From the NCBI RefSeq assembly GCF_005937885.2, contig NZ_CP042176.1, positions 7,244,449 to 7,308,448 on the forward strand: a stretch of 64,000 bases of DNA, read 5' to 3'. This document shows, piece by piece, positions 35,101-42,210 of this stretch. The notes beneath the pieces were generated by a model, which saw only the letters and a program-made list of their open reading frames with translations, was not told the origin of the DNA and searched no databases. How positions within the stretch are numbered: the first letter of the stretch is position 1; each line of letters starts with the position of its first letter. The position numbers were made by a program, and so were the translations under genes. This stretch comes from Bradyrhizobium sp. KBS0727 (GTDB taxonomy: Bacteria > Pseudomonadota > Alphaproteobacteria > Rhizobiales > Xanthobacteraceae).

Positions 35101-36155
35101 GTGGTGCCGCCGGCGCCGGATCCCGACGTCGGCGAGATCGAGCTGACGGTGGGAGCCGCGACATAAGTGAATTGGTCGGCGGCTGACGTGGCGGAGGTGC
35201 CGCCTGCCGTCGCCACCCTGACGTCGACCGTGCCGGTGCCGGCGGGCGACGTTGCGGTGATCTGGGTTGCAGAATTGACCGTGAAGCCTGTCGCAGCGGT
35301 TGCGCCAAACGTCACCGCCGTCGCACCCGACAGATTGGTGCCGGTGATGATCACGGTCGTGCCGCCTGTCAGCGGTCCCGCCGTCGGCGAGATCGAGGTG
35401 ACGGTTGGTGGCGCGACGTAGGTGTACTGGTCGGCGGCCGAAGTCGCCGACGTCGTCCCGCTGGTCGTGACGGTCACATCGACGGTGCCCGCCGAACCAG
35501 TCGGCGCGACCGCGGTGATCTGGGTGTCGGAATTGACGGTGTAGCTCGTCGCATTCGTGGAGCCGAACTTCACGCCGCCGGCGCCCGTGGTGCCGGTGAA
35601 GTTCGTGCCCGTGATCACGACCGAGTTGCCGCCGCCCAGGGTCCCGGATGTCGGCGAGATCGCCGTCACGGTCGGCTGGGCCGAGCAGGTCACCGTCGCC
35701 TGGGCCGACCCAGGTGAAATGCTCCAGACATAGACGATGAACTGCGTATCGCTCGCAGGCAGAACGTAATTGCCATTGAGATTGAGTTCGGCGCCTGCTG
35801 CCCCGTACTGCTCGAGAATGACGGTGTTTCCATTCTGCCCGTAGAGCGCGAATCCGGAACCGTTGAAAGGGTTGGAGGGCGGATTCGTATCTCCCGACGT
35901 CGTGGCGGAATAGGTGAGCTTCTCACCGGCCGAAAGGCTGTATGTCAGATATTGGTAAGCGTCCGACGAGACCGAGAGCCCGCCACCCCACGTCGCGTTG
36001 ATCTGACTGCAGCCGACAGACATCGCGAAGGAAGGCGATATGAGAGCCAGCTGAAAGAGCGCCACAAGAAGCCACGCGAGCGACGCCTGAACGCATCCTG
36101 CGCGGTTGCGGATTGGCGAAATAAATCCAAACGCGGAAAGCATTCTTGTAATCAT
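32142..36155 (-). CDS. Large autotransporter-like surface protein with eight IPT/TIG repeats
   Basis: The protein is about 1337 aa. An extended signal region (ASLAWLLVALFQLALISPSFA) precedes a ~120-residue N-terminal domain, eight ~85-residue IPT/TIG immunoglobulin-like repeats (each PTVTSISPTxGPxxGGT, FTGATAVTFGATAATSF, SATSAADQFTY), one Big_3-type Ig domain (VTFTATVTATGGTPAGTVTF) and a ~270-residue C-terminal beta-barrel. The barrel ends FGGLGSNTQIWTLSAKAQVPF, whose terminal Phe is typical of outer-membrane barrels (type V secretion). It is a likely adhesin or biofilm protein. Starts at 36155, 36143 and 36248 are possible, and none has a good ribosome-binding site. Reading frames on the opposite strand of the repeats are shadows. 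Confidence 0.88.
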   Translation of the reverse strand: MITRMLSAFGFISPIRNRAGCVQASLAWLLVALFQLALISPSFAMSVGCSQINATWGGGLSVSSDAYQYLTYSLSAGEKLTYSATTSGDTNPPSNPFNGSGFALYGQNGNTVILEQYGAAGAELNLNGNYVLPASDTQFIVYVWSISPGSAQATVTCSAQPTVTAISPTSGTLGGGNSVVITGTNFTGTTGAGGVKFGSTNATSYTVNSDTQITAVAPTGSAGTVDVTVTTSGTTSATSAADQYTYVAPPTVTSISPTAGPLTGGTTVIITGTNLSGATAVTFGATAATGFTVNSATQITATSPAGTGTVDVRVATAGGTSATSAADQFTYVAAPTVSSISPTSGSGAGGTTVTITGANFSGATAVTFGATAAAGFTVVSPTTITATSPSGAGTVDIRVTSVGGTSATSAADQFTYIPSPTVSSISPTAGPQTGGTTITITGTNFTGVTAVTFGATSAASFTFNSATSITATSPAGSSTVDIRVTTAGGTSATSAADQFTYIGPPTVTSISPASGPLAGGTTVTITGSGFSGATAVTFGATVASGFTVNSATSITATSPAGSGTVDIRVSTIGGTSTTSAADQFTYAAAPSVAAVAPTAGPFAGGTSVAITGTGFTAATAVTFGATVATSYTVNSATSITAVSPAGAGTVDIRVTSPGGTSATSAADQFTYTAAPTVTSVSPTSGPAPGGTSVTVTGSGFTGATAVTFGVTAATSFTVNSATAITATAPAGTGVVDVRVTTVGGTSATTAADQFSYLGAPVVTSISPTTGPAAGGTSVTITGSGFAGTAGTGAVRFGAANAAGYTVNSANSITAVSPPGTGTVDIVVTNNSQTSSVTAGDRFTYQSATTQTTLASSQNPSQFGQPVTFTATVTATGGTPAGTVTFADGGATIGSATLSGGVATFAVSTLAIGSHTITASYGGSTAFAPSTSPSLAQTVNVPVDSVRLRALQLNVTKVAAQTSGQAISGAIDDAITDSFNDGGSFVTPGNGRIRFNFSADPRDDPQAGPTASTPGIASSAFGADGRRDAFGGARRSGSRVDDAFAAINPQMPKKAPPKWQEERQWLLWADVRTSGIDRWGTTNANGVPQASQASQASLYGQQVNALMGLTYKVMPNLAIGVVGGWETFNYTEQDINGKLKGDGWTAGTYLGWKILPALRYDAAVTYSGIGYNGIAGAAQGNFTGGRWMFATGLTGTYKTAGFVIEPSAKVYALWEHENAYVDSLGTQQGSHDFMSGRASGGVKAAYPVPWLDSGIVLTPFAGLYGDYYFNKEDSGAILAAGGLPLASTPLLQGWSARATGGLAARFPGGAGVAIGGEFGGLGSNTQIWTLSAKAQVPF
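33622..35680 (-). repeat. Coding tandem repeat: eight ~255-bp IPT/TIG units
   Basis: This stretch of the adhesin gene encodes eight consecutive IPT/TIG modules. Units 2-7 have a strict 255-bp (85-codon) period. Units 1 and 8 are a few codons longer. The repeated tail GGTSATSAADQFTY appears with little change in most units. The identical phase would allow unit loss or gain by recombination without a frameshift. Confidence 0.85.
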
Positions 36156-36345
36156 TGCATGGACGAAAACGATCGCCCGCCCCAAATCAAAAAACAATCC
36201 TGCTACGTAGGCAGCCCCACATCGGCCATAGCAGTCAGTTTCGGTCATTGCCACAGAAAACTTCCCAGCGGGTAATGCGGCACTGCTGCCACGCAGAGTT
36301 GCGTTGTCAACGCAGGTTCACGTGCTCATAATGGATGCATGAACG

Positions 36346-36636
36346 TCATCGACGGCAACGGCGCCAGGACTCCGGCCATCGGGCTCGGTGCGGTGGGAAT
36401 TGCGCGGGCGCACCTGCCCGCGGACAGCCGAAACAGGCAAGGACGCCGTCGCCCATGTACCTCGCAACGAAGTGGTACTTGCCGATGATGTCCCGGAAGT
36501 CCTCAGGGTCGAGCCTTGTCGAGAGTGCCGTCGATCCGACAAGGTCAGCGAACATCACCGTGAGCTGACGCTTCTCGGCCAAGATGCTGGACTGCATCGC
36601 TGATCGCTCCGCGCACGGAGCCGCATGCTCCGCCAC
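36346..36636 (-). pseudogene. Remnant of a class III adenylate cyclase N-terminal catalytic region
   Basis: The frame holds RQLTVMFADLVGSTALSTRLDPEDFRDIIGKYHFVARYMGDGVLACFG. This is the start of the cyclase homology domain, with the metal-binding Asp in FADLVGST and the second motif GDGVLAxFG. About a dozen residues normally found between IGxYH and FVARYMGDG are missing. The family sequence ends after CPRAG, where unrelated codons follow to the stop. The dimerisation arm, the rest of the domain and any AAA/TPR output part are absent. It is a decayed fragment, and no activity is expected. Confidence 0.8.
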
Positions 36637-36735
36637 TGCACCCGGCCGACGCTGAAATCATCGGTTGCGCAGCGCGCCATGGCGCACGCGGACCGTGACC
36701 ACAATTGCACGACCGGAGTGAGTGCTTGCAGAGCT

Positions 36736-36841
36736 GCCGGCGAGGACCGACAAGATTTGGCTCCAGTGGCGTAGAATCGGATGCCGCATCATGGCGCCAC
36801 GGCGAGCCATGGTGCCCATCTTCATCGGCCGTAGTACGCCA
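36736..36841 (+). repeat. 105-bp intergenic element, copy 3 (diverged)
   Basis: GCCGCATCATGGCGCCACGG followed by TGCCCATCTTCATCGGCCG and TACGCCA matches the right half of copies 1 and 2. The left half is more degraded. It lies between the cyclase remnant and the ketopantoate-reductase remnant. Confidence 0.65.
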
Positions 36842-36876
36842 TTCTCGAACGGCAATCGGAAGTTGGGGGCGCCCGT

Positions 36877-37038
36877 CACACCGCGCCGGAACCGCCCACC
36901 ACGATTTTCTCGTTCAGCTTTTGGTCGACGATCTCGACCGTACTGTCGATCTCCGCGCTGGCCACGCCGAGCTGATGCCAAATCAACTTCACCAAGAGGT
37001 CGACCCGCTCGATGAACGGCGCGCCGCCGGCCACGGCC
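36877..37038 (-). pseudogene. 3'-end remnant of the ketopantoate reductase gene
   Basis: About 162 bp match the last ~54 codons and stop of the intact gene at 38340-39404, at roughly 88% DNA identity by eye and in the same orientation. The encoded tail VDQKLNEKIVVGGSGAV is conserved. Homology stops abruptly at 37038. With the intact copy it forms direct repeats around the diguanylate cyclase gene. The rest of 36637-37244 has no gene I can support. Confidence 0.82.
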
Positions 37039-37244
37039 GGTCCTTTCCGCGCGGCAATCGCTATCCAGGAAAAACTGCCCGGTGATTGTCGTCGGACACG
37101 GCTTTTTGTGCGATTTTGAGATGCGTGCTGCGAGGTTGAAGGCCACGAACCAGCCAGACGTTAATGAATTTCTAATTCAGGCATGCAAATGCAGCCTGTC
37201 AGAGCTGAATATTTCATAGCTCATGAGGGCGCTGGATCGAATTC

Positions 37245-38306
37245 ATGGGTGGTGACCGCATCGGCGACATGGATGTTGAATATGCGGCGACGGTCGCCGG
37301 CGGCGCTATCCAGTCGATGGCAAAACAATCGGTGCCTGCCACGCCGAACAATTTCTCCGTCTGGTTCAACTATGCAATGGGCGCCACGCCAGCGTTGAGA
37401 AAGACCATCGACATCCTGGTCGGCGGCAAGCGGAAGTTCGACGCTTCGGTAAATCACGACCTCTACGTCACCTACATCAATCCGCAATCCGATTCTGCGG
37501 CTCCAGCCGACTTTCCCGAACAACTAGCCGGCGTGATCGCCAACGCCAAACAATTCCTCGCCACGGCGATAGCCGACAATCGCGTACAGATTGCTTCGCT
37601 CGGTGAAGTCTCTTCGCAGGTTCAAGCAAGCAGCGATCCGCGGCCGATCATTGAAAGACTGGTTAGCGAGCTCTCCAAGGCAACGGCGCGGGCCTCTGCC
37701 CTGGAGACAACTTTTGAAGCATCGTCGCTGGAACTGGATAAAATCCGTAACTCGCTGAAGGAAGCCGAAGAGCGGTCCAACACCGATGCGCTTACGGGGT
37801 TGGCCAACCGCCGCTCATTGGATCAGTTTCTGCGTTCGGCTCAAATTGCCGCGATGGAAACCGGCGACCCGCTGAGCGTCCTCTTGATCGATATCGATCA
37901 TTTCAAGAAATTCAACGACAGTTACGGGCATCAGGTAGGCGACCAGGTGCTTCGGCTGGTGGCCAAGGTTCTGCAGGAAAGCGTTCGCGAGCAGGACCTT
38001 GCGGCTCGCTATGGCGGCGAAGAATTGTTTGCCGTGCTCCCCGGTGCCACCCTGGATGTTTGCGCAGGAGTTGCCGAACGCATTCGTTGCCGCATCTCCG
38101 ACGCGCGACTGACCCGGCGCACCACCGGCCAGGAGATATCGAGCGTCACCGCTTCAATCGGCGTTGCGCAATTCAGGATGGCCGAATCCGCCGAGGCCAT
38201 GATTGAGCGCTGCGATCTCGCGCTATATCAAGCGAAACGATCCGGTCGCAATCGAACGGTTACGGAAAAAGACATCAAAGGCGAAGAGGTCGCCGTATCA
38301 GCCTGA
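37245..38306 (+). CDS. Diguanylate cyclase (GGDEF domain, GGEEL motif)
   Basis: This 353-aa cytosolic protein has an N-terminal helical region of ~160 residues without a recognised sensor (NNFSVWFNYAMGATPALRKTIDILVGG), a coiled segment (SALETTFEASSLELDKIRNSLKEAEERS) and a GGDEF domain beginning NTDALTGLANRR. The active motif is YGGEELFAVL, and DIDHFKKFNDSYGHQVGDQVL carries the metal-binding Asp. It should make cyclic di-GMP. An ATG at 37269 is a second possible start. The gene is inserted between a remnant and the intact copy of the ketopantoate reductase gene. Confidence 0.9.
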   Translation: MGGDRIGDMDVEYAATVAGGAIQSMAKQSVPATPNNFSVWFNYAMGATPALRKTIDILVGGKRKFDASVNHDLYVTYINPQSDSAAPADFPEQLAGVIANAKQFLATAIADNRVQIASLGEVSSQVQASSDPRPIIERLVSELSKATARASALETTFEASSLELDKIRNSLKEAEERSNTDALTGLANRRSLDQFLRSAQIAAMETGDPLSVLLIDIDHFKKFNDSYGHQVGDQVLRLVAKVLQESVREQDLAARYGGEELFAVLPGATLDVCAGVAERIRCRISDARLTRRTTGQEISSVTASIGVAQFRMAESAEAMIERCDLALYQAKRSGRNRTVTEKDIKGEEVAVSA

Positions 38307-38339
38307 CGATCCTGTTTGCGACAGCAGGATCGCGCCGCC

Positions 38340-39404
38340 TCACACCGCGCCGGATCCGCCTGCCACGATCTTCTCGTTCAGCTTCTGATCGACGATCTCG
38401 ACCGTGCGGTCGATCTCCGCACTGGACGCGCCGAGCTGGTGCGAGATCAGCTTCACCAGCAAGTCGACCCGCTCGATGAAGGGCGCGCCGCTGGCCACGG
38501 CCCGGGCCGCCGACGACGGCTTGAGCAGGCTTTCCGCCGCCTTGGCGTATTTTGCGAACGGCACCTGGTCCTGCGGGTCGGCGCCCAGTTGGCGGGCAAT
38601 CGTATCGACGTGGTCATAGATCGACTGCGAGAGTTTTAGATCGCCATGCACGGCATCGCGGATCGACTGCGGCTCGTGCGGCGTGATGCAGCGGTAGTTG
38701 CCGGTCAAGAGCATCGACCATTTCGCCAGCGGGACGAACAGCGAATCGAACACCTTGAGCTTGACCGGGACGTCGTGGCCATCCAGCCGCACCGCGTCGA
38801 TGTCGGCTTCCAGTTCGCGCAGCACCCGGTTATGTGCCTCGTCCTCGAATATCGAAGCCTTGAAGTTGGTCGGCAGACCGACGTGAAGGACGTTCGCCGC
38901 CTCTTCCGGCGGGCGGAAGGCCTGCGGATCCGGTGAGCACAGCGATACCAGCCCCGGCTTGAAACGCTCCCAGACCTGGGCGTTGGTATAGGCCTCTTCC
39001 AGATCCATTTCCGCCAGTGCCGGGATTCGCTTGAGATAGGGCAGCGGCGGCATGTTCATGATCGACAGACAGGGCAGCTTCGCCTCGGCGATCTTGACCA
39101 TCAGCACGCGCACGGTGTGATTGGCGTATTGCGGCTCCTGCATCGCCAGGCAAACCAGATCGTAGCGGGAGACGTTGACGTCCTGAGGCGTAACCGCGTC
39201 GAGCTTGCCAGGCAGGTCGCGCGAGAAGATCGCGCGGTGCACGGCCTCGTCACGCAGCTTGATGCGAACTTCGGTGCCGTCGCGGTTGATGAGTTCTGCG
39301 GTCTTGTTGCGGCAAACCAGCGAGACGTTGTGACCCGCCATCAACAGCTTGGTCGCCAGCAACGAGCCGTACGAGGCCCCAAGGATCAGAATGTTACGCG
39401 CCAT
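38340..39404 (-). CDS. Ketopantoate reductase family protein (2-dehydropantoate 2-reductase-like)
   Basis: This 354-aa NAD(P)-binding enzyme has the Rossmann motif ILILGASYGSLLATKLLMAGHNVSLVCRN, a central SRYDLVCLAMQEPQYANHTV and a C-terminal helical domain with VPLAKWSMLLTGNYRC. The order of ApbA_N and ApbA_C domains matches ketopantoate reductases. It is longer than canonical PanE (~300 aa), so an opine or other 2-oxo-acid reductase role is equally possible. No pan genes are nearby. It faces the diguanylate cyclase gene. Confidence 0.82.
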   Translation of the reverse strand: MARNILILGASYGSLLATKLLMAGHNVSLVCRNKTAELINRDGTEVRIKLRDEAVHRAIFSRDLPGKLDAVTPQDVNVSRYDLVCLAMQEPQYANHTVRVLMVKIAEAKLPCLSIMNMPPLPYLKRIPALAEMDLEEAYTNAQVWERFKPGLVSLCSPDPQAFRPPEEAANVLHVGLPTNFKASIFEDEAHNRVLRELEADIDAVRLDGHDVPVKLKVFDSLFVPLAKWSMLLTGNYRCITPHEPQSIRDAVHGDLKLSQSIYDHVDTIARQLGADPQDQVPFAKYAKAAESLLKPSSAARAVASGAPFIERVDLLVKLISHQLGASSAEIDRTVEIVDQKLNEKIVAGGSGAV

Positions 39405-39734
39405 GATCTCTCTTCCACAGACAGTGCCAGAATTTCTTTACGCCCCGATCCAGGCCAGGCCGGAAATGTCCGCCGGAGATCCGCAATGGGCGGCGGAACG
39501 AAGCAGGCATCACGAGGGTGCGGCCCCTTCGGGCAAGCCGCCGCGTTTATCGCAAATTGAAAGGCAGTACAATCGCGCAGCCGTTCTTGTTTTATCCCGC
39601 CGCGGGCTTCTGCCGCGCAGCGCGCGACGACGAAACGATGCGGCAATATTGCCCATTTCCGTCGAACGTGGCAGGGCAATGATCCATGCACCGTTGGCAT
39701 ATCCTTGGCATGGTGCGGCATGGAGTGAGTAGCA

Positions 39735-40079
39735 ATGGCTGAAGCCGATCTCGACGTCGTCATCCGGCAAATCGCAAAGGCGCAGAACAAGAGCCTGATG
39801 GCGGCCGCCAAGAAGCGTCGCGACCAGATCATGGCCCGCGCGGCCAAGGCCAAGACCAAGGAGGCCCGGGATCAGTTCCGGCTGGTCGCCAAGAGCACGA
39901 TGCTGCTCGGCGCCGCCGCGGCCAAGCGGCTGCAAATCTCGGCGGAAAACACCGCCGACAGCTACGCCCGGGCGATCAAGAACGCCGAGGAAGAAGCAGC
40001 GGCGGCCGCGAAAAAGGCTGCCGCCGCGAAGAAGCCGGCGAAGAAAGCCACCAAGAAGGCTACGAAGAAAGAGGGCTGA
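39735..40079 (+). CDS. Lys/Ala-rich C-tail protein, histone H1-like (unknown function)
   Basis: The protein is 114 aa. Residues 1-80 are helical (DVVIRQIAKAQNKSLMAAAKKRRDQIM, LLGAAAAKRLQISAENTADSYARAI). The tail is an AAAKK/PAKKATKK array resembling histone H1-like bacterial nucleoid proteins. It could bind nucleic acid, but the helical part has no recognised DNA-binding fold. GGAG precedes the ATG. The 330-bp gap upstream holds only the divergent promoters. A weak sigma54-like GG-N10-GC element sits at 39694-39710. Confidence 0.75.
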   Translation: MAEADLDVVIRQIAKAQNKSLMAAAKKRRDQIMARAAKAKTKEARDQFRLVAKSTMLLGAAAAKRLQISAENTADSYARAIKNAEEEAAAAAKKAAAAKKPAKKATKKATKKEG

Positions 40080-40110
40080 GAGCCCGGCCGAAAGAGCAGC
40101 CAGACTCTTT

Positions 40111-40240
40111 CCGTCATGGCCGGGCATAGCCGTCTGAAGGACGGCGTCGCTTCCGCTCGCCTATGCCCGGCCATCCACGTCTTTTCGCGGGCCGATACAG
40201 CTAAGACGTGGATGCCCGGGACAAGCCCGGGCATGACGGC
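40111..40240 (+). repeat. Nested palindromic repeat (GTCATGGCCGGGCATAG type)
   Basis: ATGGCCGGGCATAG (40116-40129) pairs with CTATGCCCGGCCAT (40161-40174). ATCCACGTCTT pairs with AAGACGTGGAT. CCCGGG-ACAAG-CCCGGG forms a third stem. The whole starts CCGTCATG and ends CATGACGG. It lies between convergent genes. Confidence 0.75.
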
Positions 40241-40258
40241 TAGTGAGAAGCGCGGCGC

Positions 40259-41503
40259 TCAAGCTCGCTTGGTGCTGCGATAAATGCCGCGCTCGAACTG
40301 ACGATAGACCTCGAGCGCACGCCGGTCGGCGAAGGGGAGGATCTGCATCATGATCACGCCCGCGATGCGCGACGCCGGATCGATCCAGTAGTAGGTATTG
40401 TACAGACCGGCCCAGGTCTGGCTGCCTGCCGCACGCCCCTCAGCCACCGGATCGATGTTGATCATGCCGCCAAGTCCCCAGCGCAGGCGGACGCCCGGGA
40501 AAAAATCGACATCGTTCGACAGCGCCGGATTGGTCGTCTTGAGGATTCCCGCGTCGATGCTGCCGATCTGATTGACCGACATCTGCGCCACCGTCTGCGG
40601 TCGAAGAATGCCTTTTCCCCCGTTCAAGACGGCCTGTAGCAGAGCCAGATAATCCGGCGCGGTCGAATGGATGCCCCCGCCGCCGGAAAACACTTTCGGC
40701 TCGGCTCGCTTCACCAGAGGCTGCGCCGACAGCGCTCCATCCGCCTTGCGCAGGTGCAGGCTTGCCTGCCGTGCGCGCTGCATCTCCGTGGTCGTGTACG
40801 CGGTGTCATGCATGCCGAGCGGACCCGTGATGTTATCGCGGAAATAGCGATCCAGCGTTTGTCCGCTGATGATTTCCACCAGGCGGCCGACCTGGTCGAG
40901 ACTGCCGCCATAGGCCCATCTGGAGTCCGGATCGAACATCAGCGGCGAGCGGGGCAGCGCCGGGTTGTGGCGGGCGGCCTTGCCGTAGCGAACGACATTC
41001 GCGTCCCACAACTGATAGCTGAACCCGGACGTGTGCGTCAGCAGATGACGCAGCGTGACGGGCTTTCGCGAGGGCCGCAGTTGCGGAGCACCTTTTTCGT
41101 CGAAGCCGTCGAGCACCTGCGGCGATTCCAGCGCCGGATCGATCCGTGCCGCCGGTTCATCCAGCGTGAGCTGGCCGCGTTCGACCAGCTGCATGGCAGC
41201 GACGGAGGTCAACAGTTTGGTCATCGACGCGATACTGAAGACCGTATCGACCGACATCGCAGCGGGCGCGCCCTTGGCGTGTAGGCCGAAGGCGCCCTGG
41301 TAGATCACGGAATCTTTCGTCGCGGCCATGGCCACGACACCAGGCACGTCAGCGGCGGCGACCCGCGCCTTCATGATGGCGTCGATTTCACCGTTATGGA
41401 GGGTTGGCGCGACAGCCGGAGACGACACGGCCGGAATCACGCTTGCAGCGGCAACGGCCCCCGTGAACAACAGCGTGTCGCGTCGGCTGAGCCGCACCGT
41501 CAT
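40259..41503 (-). CDS. Exported serine hydrolase, beta-lactamase/esterase family (class C-like)
   Basis: This 414-aa protein has a Tat-like signal (RRDTLLFTGAVAAASVIPAVS), the SxxK nucleophile in SIASMTKLLTSVAAM, the YxN-type element near SYQLWD/RWAYGGSLDQVG and a C-terminal HxG-equivalent around GLYNTYYWIDP. The family includes D-aminopeptidases, carboxylesterases and EstB. It begins 12 bp after the Asp/Glu racemase-like gene and ends the five-gene minus-strand run that starts with the RpiR regulator. This suggests hydrolysis of an amide or ester precursor in the same pathway. Confidence 0.85.
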   Translation of the reverse strand: MTVRLSRRDTLLFTGAVAAASVIPAVSSPAVAPTLHNGEIDAIMKARVAAADVPGVVAMAATKDSVIYQGAFGLHAKGAPAAMSVDTVFSIASMTKLLTSVAAMQLVERGQLTLDEPAARIDPALESPQVLDGFDEKGAPQLRPSRKPVTLRHLLTHTSGFSYQLWDANVVRYGKAARHNPALPRSPLMFDPDSRWAYGGSLDQVGRLVEIISGQTLDRYFRDNITGPLGMHDTAYTTTEMQRARQASLHLRKADGALSAQPLVKRAEPKVFSGGGGIHSTAPDYLALLQAVLNGGKGILRPQTVAQMSVNQIGSIDAGILKTTNPALSNDVDFFPGVRLRWGLGGMINIDPVAEGRAAGSQTWAGLYNTYYWIDPASRIAGVIMMQILPFADRRALEVYRQFERGIYRSTKRA

Positions 41504-41515
41504 TCGCTTTTCCCT

Positions 41516-42151
41516 CTAACGGACCGAGAGCATTTCCTTCAGCTTCAACACTGCGCTGTCAGGCGTGGTCAGCACCGGACGTCCGGTTGCGGCGGCGACC
41601 AGTTCCGCCGCGGGCGCCATGCTGTATTGGGCGAGCGCGATCAGGTCGCAGTCGCGCAAATCCTTTGAGGCTTCCACGACCAGCCGGTCATGCGTCGCGC
41701 GGTCGCCGCGGTCGAGTGCCGCCATGGCGCCTTCCACCAGCTTCGGCACGATTTCGATGGAGGACGGAAATTCCCGCGGCATCGAGGCCAGCGTCGGCGG
41801 GAACGACGACAACAGGCCGATCCTGCGCCCTTTGGCGGCGGCCTGCTCGATCATGGCTTCGTTGGGCTTGAGCACCGGCATCGGCGCGTGCGCGCGGGCG
41901 ACGGCTTCGATGCAGGGGCCGAAGGCGGAACAGGTGAACAAAATAGCGTCCGAACCGGTACCAGCCGCGTAACGCCCAAGCCCGAGGAAGCGCTCGGTCA
42001 TGGCGTCGGAAAGCCCGCCATCGCGTGCCAGATCGGCCGACAGGCTGTCGTCCATCAGATTCATCAAGCGCGCCTCCGGCCAAAGCCGCGCGAACGAGGC
42101 CTCGATCGGCACGATCGAATGTTTCAGGGCGTGGACGAGAGTGATGCGCAT
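41516..42151 (-). CDS. Aspartate/glutamate racemase family protein
   Basis: This 211-aa protein has a MRITLVHALKHSIVPIEASF start, the first catalytic Cys in AILFTCSAFGPCIEAV and the second half with LIALAQYSMAPAAELVAA. In the second half the usual second Cys is replaced by Ser or another residue in AQYSM. One-cysteine members include arylmalonate decarboxylases and some hydantoin racemases, so simple two-base racemisation is doubtful. ATG codons nine and three codons upstream exist, but 42151 gives the family N-terminus. It lies 59 bp after the binding-protein gene. Confidence 0.85.
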   Translation of the reverse strand: MRITLVHALKHSIVPIEASFARLWPEARLMNLMDDSLSADLARDGGLSDAMTERFLGLGRYAAGTGSDAILFTCSAFGPCIEAVARAHAPMPVLKPNEAMIEQAAAKGRRIGLLSSFPPTLASMPREFPSSIEIVPKLVEGAMAALDRGDRATHDRLVVEASKDLRDCDLIALAQYSMAPAAELVAAATGRPVLTTPDSAVLKLKEMLSVR

Positions 42152-42210
42152 GTCGAGCATGTAACGGCGGCGGCGCAACGAGTGTCAACCCGTTGCGCCG
42201 CGCCGCTAGC

